From NCBI GenBank assembly GCA_949127975.1, contig CASBRB010000300.1:1-36836 (forward strand): DNA of 36,836 bases, written 5' to 3'. The notes beneath the pieces were generated by a model. The model had not been told where the DNA came from. It worked only from the letters and a program-made list of their open reading frames with translations, and did no database searches. The position numbers and the translations under genes were made by a program. Positions 14,711-23,106 of this stretch are shown piece after piece; within the stretch, counting starts at the first letter, position 1, and each line of letters starts with the position of its first letter. The stretch comes from Oscillatoriales cyanobacterium PMM_0019 (lineage in GTDB: Bacteria; Cyanobacteriota; Cyanobacteriia; Cyanobacteriales; CASBRB01).

Positions 14711-17632
14711 ATGACTCATAGGTGGCGACGATGCATTAAGTGGGCGCTAGCGAGTTCTTTAGCGATGGGTGGAACGCTAGCAAGTTCTGGGGAAGGAACA
14801 AAAGCGCAGATCAAACCCGATACTACTCTGCCTCACAATTCCATTGTCACACCCCAAGGTTCTACCAGCCAAATTGATGGAGGCACTAGGGCAGGTAATA
14901 ATCTGTTCCACAGCTTCAGTCAGTTTTCTGTTCCTACTGGCGGTACGGCTTTCTTCAACAATGCTCTCGATGTTAAGAGCATTATCAGCCGGGTGACAGG
15001 TGGGTCGATTTCTAACATTGATGGCATTCTCAAAGCCAATGGTACGGCTAACTTATTCCTGCTCAACCCCAATGGGATTATCTTTGGTCCTAATGCCCAG
15101 TTAAATATCGGTGGTTCATTTGTGGGCACTACGTCGAATGCTCTAGGGTTTGGCAACCAGGGTACTTTTAGTGCTTCTACTCCCAATAACCCAGCGCTAC
15201 TGACGGTAAATCCTTCGGCTTTGCTGTTTAATCAAATTGCGGCTCAACCTATTACTATTAACTCAGCAAGGTTCCTAGGGGTAGATATTACTACTGGTAA
15301 TCCGATATATGAAGGGCTAAAAGTACCTAATGGTAATAGTTTGTTATTTGTAGGCGGTGATGTGAAATTAGATGGCGGAATTTTACAGGCACCAGGAGGC
15401 AGAATCGAGGTAGGGGGCTTGACAGCACCAGGAAATATCGGACTGGTAACTGACTCCAACAATCCAGGGTTGATAATCCTGTCGTTTCCTGTTGGGGTAG
15501 AGAGAGCCGATGTTTCTTTAGTCAATACTGCTTATTTAAGTGTCTTGGCTGGCAATGGTGGTTCGATAGCTATCAACGCCCGCAACCTAAGTGTATTAGG
15601 TGGAAGTGTTGTTTTAGCAGGGATAGCACCCAATTCTGGTTCTCTGGGTGCAAAAGCCGGAGATATTACCATTGATGCTACTGGTGTAATCTCAGTCGAT
15701 AACACCAGCTTCATTATCAATCAAGTGTCGAGTCAAGGTATTGGTAATGCTGGCAATGTAGAAATTAGTACCCGTACTCTCAGTGTTACTAATGGCTCTC
15801 AAATAGATGCTGTTACTGCTGGGCAGGGAAATGCCGGAAATGTCAGGATTACTGCAACCGATCGCATCAATTTTGATGGGGTAGATAGTTATGGAAGCCC
15901 CAGTGTTACCTCCAGCTCAATAGAACCGGGAGGAGTGGGAAATGGGGGCAATGTAGAAATAAAAACAGGTACTCTCAGTGTTACTAATGGCAGCCAAATA
16001 CAGGCTGGTATTTTTGAAGAGGCAAAGGGAAATGGGGGGAATTTGAAAATTACTGCAGATTTCATCAACTTTGATGGGGTAGGTAGTGGTGCAGGCACCT
16101 CAATAAATCCGGGAGGAGTGGGCAATGCAGGAAACATCGAAATCAGTGCAGGTACTATCAGTATTGCTAATAGGGCTCAAATAAATGCCGATACTTTGGG
16201 AATGGGCAATGCGGGAAACATTGAAATAGGTACAAATTCTCTCAATGTTACTCATGGGGCTGAAATAAATTCCGCTACTTTTAAACAGGGAAATGCAGGA
16301 AATGTCAGGATTACGGCAAAGTCCATCAACCTTGATGGAGTAGGTAGTAATAGAGGTTCCAGTATTGTCACCAGCTCAGTAAATTGGGGAGCAGTAGGCC
16401 ATGGGGGCAATGTGGAAATTAATACAGATACTCTCAGTGTTACTAATGGCAGCCAAATAGGTGCCGCTATTAAGGGACAGGGAAATGGGGGCAATATAAA
16501 GATTACTGCAGATTCCATCAACTTTGATGGGGAAGGTAGTAATGGAAAATCTAGTCTTGCTGGCAGCTCAGTAAATCCGCGAGGAGTGGGCAATGCGGGC
16601 AATGTGGAAATTAATACAGGTACTCTCAGTGTTACTCATGGCGCTCAAATAAATGCCCTGACTTATGGACGGGGAAATGCGGGCAGTGTCACGATTAATG
16701 CTAGAGATAGCATCAATTTTGATGGGGTAGGTAGTGATGGCTCTCCTAGTAGTGCAGGCAGCTCAGTAGAACCGGGAGCAGTGGGCAATGGGGGCAATCT
16801 TAATATCACTACCCGTAACCTCAGCTTGACTAATGGGGCGGGAGTCACAACCAGCAGTAATGGCTTAGGGGATGCAGGCGACATTTTAAATATCATTGCT
16901 GACAAGCTGACTCTGGATAAAGGCGTAATCTTCACCGTCAGCCCCTCCGGTAATGGTGGGAATATCAGAAATATACAGGTGCAAAACTTGTTGCTCTTGC
17001 GTAACCAAAGTCAAATCTCCACAACGGCTGGTACCCAGCAGAGTGGTGGTGGCAATGGCGGAAACATTAATATCACTGCTAGTTCTATCGTCGCCGTTCC
17101 ATCAGAAAATAGTGACATTACAGCCAATGCCTTCGCCGGAAGAGGTGGCAATATTCAAATCAGCACCCAAGGAATCTTTGGCATCACTTCCCAGAAAATT
17201 CCAACATCTCAAAGTTATATTACAGCGAGTTCTCAGTTAGGAGTAAACGGTACCATCCAAATCACTACCCCTGGTGTCGATCCTAGTCGAGGATTAGTCC
17301 CGCCACCAGTAGCCCCAGCCGCTCCCAATGTGGCACAGGTTTGTCAAGCTAGTAGTCGGCAAGGAGGTAGTCGATTCATCAATGGCGGGCGAGGTGGTTT
17401 GCCAGCTAATCCTAGTGAAGCACTCAGTAGTAGCACCTTGTGGTCAGATCCGCGAGTACCTGTTGGAGGAGCAGAGAATTTTTCAATTTATCAGAATAGC
17501 CCTCAAAAGTCAATTGAAGAAGCAACTGGGTGGATAAAAGGCCCAAACCGCACTGTAATCCTGATATCTCAAACTCCTACCGCCACCACCTCTAGTTCTG
17601 AGTCTATATCGGATGGTTGTCATGCACCCTAA
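14711..17632 (+). CDS. TpsA: two-partner secretion exoprotein, filamentous haemagglutinin type
   Basis: 973 aa from the ATG at 14711 (a GTG two codons earlier is possible). A signal peptide (about 1-35, WALASSLAMGGTLASSGEGT) is followed by the TPS/haemagglutinin activity domain (about 40-180), with GNNLFHSFSQFSVPTGGTAF and the hallmark NPNGIIFGPNAQLNIGGSF. A long beta-helix follows with at least seven repeats of NVEINTGTLSVTNGSQI-type units spaced by ITADSINFDG strands. The C-terminus has VAQVCQASSRQGGSRF, usual in cyanobacterial TpsA proteins. It is secreted across the outer membrane by its TpsB partner, whose ATG lies inside the end of this gene. Likely a surface adhesin or filament; ligand unknown. 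Confidence 0.93.
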   Translation: MTHRWRRCIKWALASSLAMGGTLASSGEGTKAQIKPDTTLPHNSIVTPQGSTSQIDGGTRAGNNLFHSFSQFSVPTGGTAFFNNALDVKSIISRVTGGSISNIDGILKANGTANLFLLNPNGIIFGPNAQLNIGGSFVGTTSNALGFGNQGTFSASTPNNPALLTVNPSALLFNQIAAQPITINSARFLGVDITTGNPIYEGLKVPNGNSLLFVGGDVKLDGGILQAPGGRIEVGGLTAPGNIGLVTDSNNPGLIILSFPVGVERADVSLVNTAYLSVLAGNGGSIAINARNLSVLGGSVVLAGIAPNSGSLGAKAGDITIDATGVISVDNTSFIINQVSSQGIGNAGNVEISTRTLSVTNGSQIDAVTAGQGNAGNVRITATDRINFDGVDSYGSPSVTSSSIEPGGVGNGGNVEIKTGTLSVTNGSQIQAGIFEEAKGNGGNLKITADFINFDGVGSGAGTSINPGGVGNAGNIEISAGTISIANRAQINADTLGMGNAGNIEIGTNSLNVTHGAEINSATFKQGNAGNVRITAKSINLDGVGSNRGSSIVTSSVNWGAVGHGGNVEINTDTLSVTNGSQIGAAIKGQGNGGNIKITADSINFDGEGSNGKSSLAGSSVNPRGVGNAGNVEINTGTLSVTHGAQINALTYGRGNAGSVTINARDSINFDGVGSDGSPSSAGSSVEPGAVGNGGNLNITTRNLSLTNGAGVTTSSNGLGDAGDILNIIADKLTLDKGVIFTVSPSGNGGNIRNIQVQNLLLLRNQSQISTTAGTQQSGGGNGGNINITASSIVAVPSENSDITANAFAGRGGNIQISTQGIFGITSQKIPTSQSYITASSQLGVNGTIQITTPGVDPSRGLVPPPVAPAAPNVAQVCQASSRQGGSRFINGGRGGLPANPSEALSSSTLWSDPRVPVGGAENFSIYQNSPQKSIEEATGWIKGPNRTVILISQTPTATTSSSESISDGCHAP

Positions 17633-19413
17633 TAGACTCTTTCCCAGCATGGAGCTGTCTTTGCTCTATCTCAGTTTAGTTGTGCTGCTCGGCAACCTGA
17701 TGGCTTATCCGCTGAGAGCGCAGACTATTGCTCCAAGTCAAGTCCCTAATCCTGTTATCCGCATTCCTGATAAACCCCTGGAGTTTCCATCACCTTCTCC
17801 TTCTCCCCTACCTAATCAACAAGACATTCTACATACTAAACCCTCAATTTCTCCAAGTCCGCAGGAATCCCCAGATGCAATTCCTGGTACTATTAATGTT
17901 AAACGTTATGAAGTTGTCGGTAGTACAGTTTTCTCCATTCAAAAGTTAGCCGAAGTAACAAAGCCCTTCATCGGAGAATCTGTCTCTTTTGAAGAGATGC
18001 TCAAAGCCCGTGAAGCAGTCGAGAAGCTCTATGCTGAGAAGTTACCCTATTACTACTGTTTTCATTCCGCCCGGTCAATCTATTCAGATTGATGGGGGTG
18101 TTGTGAAAATACAAGTAGTTGAGCGGGGATTGAATGGGTCACAGATTAAAGTGACAGGCACTCATCTCCTCGACCCTAACTATGTACGCAGTCGCCTAGC
18201 GATCGCCACCCGTGCGCCACTCAATAAAGAGCGCTTAGTGGAAGCTCTGCGACTGCTACAACTCGATCCTCTAATTGATAGCGTATCTGCCGAACTGTCA
18301 CCTGGGATAAAACCTGGGATGGAGTTACTGGAAGTCAAGGTAAAGGAGAGACCACCCTTTACTGCTCAGATAGATATTGATAATGGTCGTTCGCCTAGCG
18401 TGGGAAGCTTGGAACGTCAATTACAAGTCAACCAAGCTAACTTATTGGGATTAGGAGATATTTTTCTTGCCGCTTATACCAATACAGATGGTAGCAATTC
18501 TCTCGATACTAGGTACGCAATACCCCTTAGTCCTTACAACACGGCTCTAATTTTGGGCTATGGTACTACATCCAGCAATGTTATAGAACGTCCTTTCAAC
18601 CAGTTAGATATCATTTCTCACTCGCGCTACTACGAATTGACACTGCGCCAGCCACTACTCCAAAAAGCCCCAGAGCGATCTACCCAAGAGTTTGCTGTTG
18701 GTATAACCGCTTCTCGACGGGAAAGCGAAGCCTCCCTTCTTAACTTACCCTTTCCCCTGTCAGCCGGAGCTGATGACCGAGGACGGACGCGAATATCAGC
18801 ACTGCGGTTTTTTCAGGAATATAGACAGCGAGACGATCGAGAAGTTCTTACTGTGCGATCGCAGTTTAGTTTGGGACTGGATGCCCTCAATTCTACAATT
18901 AATGCTACTGGACCAGATAGCCGTTTTTTCGCTTGGCTGGGTGAGGGGCGGTGGTTTCGTCATTTAGGTCGAGATCCAGATACTGCTTTATTAGTGCGAG
19001 CCGACGTGCAACTGGCTTCTAGTGTACTCGTACCCTTAGAACAGTTTGCTTTGGGTGGTCAAACTAGCGTTCGGGGGTACCGTCAAGATGCTTTACTTAC
19101 CGATAATGGCGTTTTTGCCTCAGTTGAGTTGCAGTTACCCATCTTCCATACACTTTATCGGGAGACAGTTTTACAAATCATTCCTTTTTTTGATTTTGGC
19201 GAAGCTTGGAATAGTTCAGGTGCAGCAAATCTTAACCCTAATACTGGGGCAACCCCTAATACTCTAGCCTCTGTTGGTCTTGGTTTACAACTGCGGCAGG
19301 GAAATTTTAATGCCCGTTTTGATTGGGGTATACCTTTAGTTGATTTTCCATCAAGGAGGGCAAATTGGCAAGAAAACGGTTTGTATTTCTCAATAAACTA
19401 CACTCCATTTTGA
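17613..19413 (+). pseudogene. TpsB: ShlB/FhaC-family outer membrane transporter, frameshifted
   Basis: Exports the neighbouring TpsA. The reading frame starts at ATG 17613 (or 17622), overlapping the tpsA end, with a signal peptide (LLYLSLVVLLGNLMAYPLRA), a proline-rich linker and a POTRA domain beginning INVKRYEVVGSTVFSIQKL. At about 18040-18050 the frame breaks: after EAVEKLYAEK it runs to a stop at 18092, while another frame carries the expected continuation ITTVFIPPGQSIQIDGGVVK and the whole barrel to 19413 (GQTSVRGYRQDALLTDNGVF, ending FSINYTPF). A loss of two bases or a gain of one explains it. If real, TpsA would have no exporter here. A single sequencing error is equally possible because both halves are otherwise intact. 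Confidence 0.88.
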
Positions 19414-22070
19414 AGTATGTTATTTTAGCAGTAAGCCTGACTCTGGTAATTGTGTTGGGGCATACTACAGTAGATTTGCAGTCCGTTCAGGCTAGTCTAC
19501 CATTGTCGATCGGAGAGTTAGCGCCTGTTTCTGTCTCGAATGGTGGGGCTGAAATTATTGCCCAAGCTATGACTGCCCCACAGTTAGTACAACAGGGTAG
19601 AAAATTTTATGAAGCTGGACAATTTGAGAATGCCCTAACAAGTTGGGAACAAGCTGCTGATGCCTACAAGCAGATGAGTGATGAAACGGGGGTTACTGGT
19701 AGCGCAATTAACCAAGCCCAAGCTTTAAAAGGAATGGGATTTTCCCGTAGAGCTTGCAAAACGTTAGTGCAAGCTTTAAAAATTGATGATGAGATTTGTG
19801 AAAATTCAAGCTTAAATAAGCAAACTTTACCAAAACAAGAAGTTACTCCTTTACGAGCAACTGGATTGCGCAGTCTTGGCGAGATTTTATTAAACATTGG
19901 GAATTTTGAACAATCTCAGGAAGTTTTGCAGCGGAGTTGGGAAATAGCTAAAAAATTATCTTTATCTGAAGCTCAGGGAGATGCACTACTCAGCCTAGGC
20001 AATACAGCACGCGCTTTAGGTAACAGAGAGCGCGATCGAAAAGAATCGATCGGCGATAATCAACCTACATTACGTAATACTTCAATAAACTGCTCTCAGT
20101 CGCCTAATATTGGTAAATCTACAGAAGCTATAGAGTACTATCAAAAAGCTATCGATTTGTATCAACAAGCGACAGTATGCTATCCAAAATCCGACAACCG
20201 AGCTACTTCATCAATAACACCAATTCATGCTCAACTAAATCAACTGAGTTTACTGCTAGAAATTGACCAGTGGTTGCGAAAACACTATCAACAGTCAGAG
20301 GCGGATAACTGGCTGTCTCAAGTCCGGCCAAAAATTAAGGAATTGATCGATCGGTTACAGCCTTTGATTGCTAATTTACCCCGCAATCACGAAGCAGTCT
20401 ATACCAAAATTAATTTTGCCCGCAGCCAGACTCTCCTTCTAAGACAAGGCTTTGACCCCAATATCTCTCGAGAGGAAGATATTAAAAAGCTATTAGACAA
20501 TGCCATTCAACAAGCTAAATACCTGGGGGATAAGAAAGCCGAGGCTTATGCTGTTGGAAACCTAGGTTGGATGTACGAACAGATCGATCAATTATGCAAT
20601 GCTCTAAAATCTACCAAAGAAGCTTTGCAAATCGCTAATGAAATTAAAGCTCAAGAGATCGTAGCTCAGTGGGAATGGCAGTTAGGACGCATTTTTACAA
20701 AGAAGAAAGAGCCAGATAATGCGAAGGGAGTCTATGAGGATGTAGTAAACATTCTACAGTCCATACGCAAAAATTTGACAGCAGTTAATAGAGACGCTCA
20801 GTTTTCTTTTCGAGATGATGTAGAACCTCTCTATCGGCAGTTAATTAATCTGGTTTTGAGAACCGAAAAAACTTCTGAACCAAGTCAGGACAATCTTAAA
20901 CAAGCCATCCAGTATATTGACGATCTTCAACTAGCAGAACTGGAAAACTTTCTTGGATGTACACCGAAGTTAGTGCAGAGCCACCAGAGTATCCCAATCG
21001 AACACAATATCGATCGGACCGATCAAATTACCGCTCAGATCGAGAAAGTCACCAGCAACAAAGCAGCTTTAATTTATCCGATCGTTCTGGAAGACCGTGT
21101 AGCGTTGATCTTCAAGTTACCACACCAGCCCCTTCAATACTATCAGACTTCCATAAACCAGAATGAAGTAAAAAGTAAACTGAAGCTATTACGAGAATCT
21201 TTAATAAAAGAGGATGAAGATGTTGATAAGATTAATAATCTTTCTAAAGAAGTCTATGGATGGCTTGTCAACCCGATTGAAGAATCTCTTAAAAAAAGCC
21301 TTGATGTAGAAACTTTAGTGTTTGTACTAGATGGTGACTTACGAAATATCCCAATGGCAGTTCTCCACGATGGTCAAAAATATCTAGTAGAAAAAGAATA
21401 TAGTATTGCTGTAGCTCCAAGCTTACAGCTTATCGATCCCAAGCCGCGAGTCGGAAAATTGAAAGTTTTGATGGGTGGAATAGAAAAATATCCAACGGGA
21501 GAGGATTCCCAATTTTCTGATTTGCAAATCCAAAAAGAACAGCTACAGCCAATAAAGGAAGAAGTAGAGGCTAGCGCAATACTTTTGAATTCGCAATTTA
21601 CTAAAAATAATTTACAGAATCAACTCAAATTGAACAGCTTTTCCGTAGTTCACCTGGCGACTCATGGCCAGTTCAGCTCCGACCCAGAAGAAACTTTTAT
21701 TGTCGCTTATAAAGAACGAATCAAGCCTAATGATTTGCAAGAGTTAATTCAAAGTAGTAAAATAAACGATGCTAGCAGCATCGAATTGCTTGTTCTCAGT
21801 GTTTGCGAAACAGCTCAGGGAGATAATAGAGCAATTTTAGGACTAGCAGGTATAGCAGTAAAGTCAGGGGCAGGCAGTACACTGTCTACCTTGTGGTTAG
21901 CTCCGACTGATTCCACTAATCAATTAGTAGTGCAATTCTATAAAGAGTTATCCAAACCCCATATGACGACAGCTAAAGCCCTCCACAATGCTCAAAAAGC
22001 CCTCTTTAATAAGTATGACTACGCTCCCTACAACTGGGCATCTTATACTCTGGTTGGAAATTGGCTCTAA
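19365..22070 (+). CDS. Secreted or membrane-anchored TPR-CHAT protein
   Basis: 901 aa. The only start that includes the N-terminal hydrophobic segment (about 17-33, YVILAVSLTLVIVLGHT) is a TTG at 19365, preceded by AAGGAGGG five nt upstream; it overlaps the tpsB end by 49 nt, so it is translationally coupled. TPR-type helical repeats span about 70-460 (e.g. GRKFYEAGQFENALTSWEQA). The C-terminal CHAT domain is a caspase-like fold with the likely His-Cys pair at His767 (HLATHGQFSS) and Cys814 (LVLSVCETAQGDNR), followed by GLAGIAVKSGAGSTLSTLW. CHAT proteins beside TPS genes are frequent in cyanobacteria; a role in processing or sensing the secreted protein is only inference. Forms an operon with tpsA-tpsB. 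Confidence 0.92.
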   Translation: MARKRFVFLNKLHSILKYVILAVSLTLVIVLGHTTVDLQSVQASLPLSIGELAPVSVSNGGAEIIAQAMTAPQLVQQGRKFYEAGQFENALTSWEQAADAYKQMSDETGVTGSAINQAQALKGMGFSRRACKTLVQALKIDDEICENSSLNKQTLPKQEVTPLRATGLRSLGEILLNIGNFEQSQEVLQRSWEIAKKLSLSEAQGDALLSLGNTARALGNRERDRKESIGDNQPTLRNTSINCSQSPNIGKSTEAIEYYQKAIDLYQQATVCYPKSDNRATSSITPIHAQLNQLSLLLEIDQWLRKHYQQSEADNWLSQVRPKIKELIDRLQPLIANLPRNHEAVYTKINFARSQTLLLRQGFDPNISREEDIKKLLDNAIQQAKYLGDKKAEAYAVGNLGWMYEQIDQLCNALKSTKEALQIANEIKAQEIVAQWEWQLGRIFTKKKEPDNAKGVYEDVVNILQSIRKNLTAVNRDAQFSFRDDVEPLYRQLINLVLRTEKTSEPSQDNLKQAIQYIDDLQLAELENFLGCTPKLVQSHQSIPIEHNIDRTDQITAQIEKVTSNKAALIYPIVLEDRVALIFKLPHQPLQYYQTSINQNEVKSKLKLLRESLIKEDEDVDKINNLSKEVYGWLVNPIEESLKKSLDVETLVFVLDGDLRNIPMAVLHDGQKYLVEKEYSIAVAPSLQLIDPKPRVGKLKVLMGGIEKYPTGEDSQFSDLQIQKEQLQPIKEEVEASAILLNSQFTKNNLQNQLKLNSFSVVHLATHGQFSSDPEETFIVAYKERIKPNDLQELIQSSKINDASSIELLVLSVCETAQGDNRAILGLAGIAVKSGAGSTLSTLWLAPTDSTNQLVVQFYKELSKPHMTTAKALHNAQKALFNKYDYAPYNWASYTLVGNWL

Positions 22071-22833
22071 TGTTATCTAAATCATAACTTAGGAATGTAT
22101 ATTCAGTTATTTCACATTTGAGCAGCACTGGACTAACCAATTGCTCTTGAACAAGCTTGTCTAATCCAACCGAATTTAACAGGTTTTTCCAATCATTTTT
22201 CAGATTGTCGTCTTGTGGAGAGGTAAGGCGGAGGTTAGCTAAACGAGTCAGGGCATCGTACCAAATATCTGGTTGGGCGGTGTTGATTTGATCTTCATAG
22301 TCAGGAGTTAGCGCCACTCGTTTTACCCATCCGTCTACTTTAACCAGATCTGGTTTAGAGTTTTTGTTAGATCCACAGTTGAGGGTGAAGTACCAGTGGT
22401 AAAACTTACCTTCTTCGAGAGCATTCTTTGGATCTAAGGGTAATGGGATGCTAACAATTCCTGGTGTTTTATGTAGGCTAAAGTAAGTTTGGTAGAGAGT
22501 ATGTCCTTTACGGTTGTGCAGTGAGAATTCTCCAGAATATATGTCTTCAGGCGCATAGGGGACATAAACCCAAAAGTTTGGATATTGAGAAGTGGTGAAT
22601 CCCTGACCTTTTAGTAATGACCCCAGTTCTTTTTCAGGTATCAAGGCATTCAACTCCTTTGGTGTCCTCTTACACTGTGGAGGAGGTCCGAAAGTCCCCT
22701 CTGGCGTTGGATGACCAGCAGGAGGTGGAGCTGATGGTGGATCGGGTAAGGATTGGGCAGAGGCAGGGAAGATTGTCATACTAGCGAGTGCTAGTGTGAT
22801 AGCCAAAACCGTTTCCAGCTTTTGTGTAGACAT
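22006..22833 (-). CDS. DUF928 family exported protein
   Basis: 275 aa. Signal peptide at the N-terminus (VLAITLALASMTIFPASAQS), a proline-rich stretch, then the DUF928 domain with NFWVYVPYAP (about 83-92), EFSLHN and GIVSIPLP. The protein should be periplasmic or outside the cell. The function of DUF928 is unknown, but it often accompanies CHAT/TPR and TPS genes in cyanobacteria, as here. The gene is convergent with the TPR-CHAT gene, and their 3' ends overlap by 65 nt. A 238-bp MITE lies 10 nt upstream of the start codon, so the promoter must be inside or beyond the element; no clear Shine-Dalgarno is present. Confidence 0.88.
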   Translation of the reverse strand: MSTQKLETVLAITLALASMTIFPASAQSLPDPPSAPPPAGHPTPEGTFGPPPQCKRTPKELNALIPEKELGSLLKGQGFTTSQYPNFWVYVPYAPEDIYSGEFSLHNRKGHTLYQTYFSLHKTPGIVSIPLPLDPKNALEEGKFYHWYFTLNCGSNKNSKPDLVKVDGWVKRVALTPDYEDQINTAQPDIWYDALTRLANLRLTSPQDDNLKNDWKNLLNSVGLDKLVQEQLVSPVLLKCEITEYTFLSYDLDNIRANFQPEYKMPSCRERSHTY

Positions 22834-22843
22834 CTTGATTTAA

Positions 22844-23081
22844 CGCGAGTTCGACGGCTTAAAAAGCAGCAGGGGTAAGGGCTGACAATTCTTTTGGATG
22901 AATATTCAAAGAAGTCACGAAATCATCATACCTGAAATTTAGCTCAAAAGCATCTTCAGCCTAAATCTATTCTCATTAATTTTGGCTTATTGACACTATT
23001 TGTCGGGCTATTTTCAACTTGCTGTAGACCAAAGTTCAGACTAGATGGGCGTTATAACTTCAACCCTACGTCGAACTCACG
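22844..23081. mobile_element. MITE with 13-bp inverted ends and a 9-bp target duplication
   Basis: The ends CGCGAGTTCGACG (22844-22856) and CGTCGAACTCACG (23069-23081) are inverted with one mismatch. Both sides carry the identical 9-bp direct repeat TTGATTTAA (22835-22843 and 23082-23090), as expected for a target-site duplication. The 238-bp interior has no gene. It sits 10 bp upstream of the DUF928 start codon. Confidence 0.82.
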
Positions 23082-23106
23082 TTGATTTAAATTTGTAGGG
23101 GGCTTG

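Noticed and set aside
14920-16935. Several 60-116 codon minus-strand frames inside tpsA
   Set aside because: Shadows of the biased codon use of the beta-helix repeats; no start signals.
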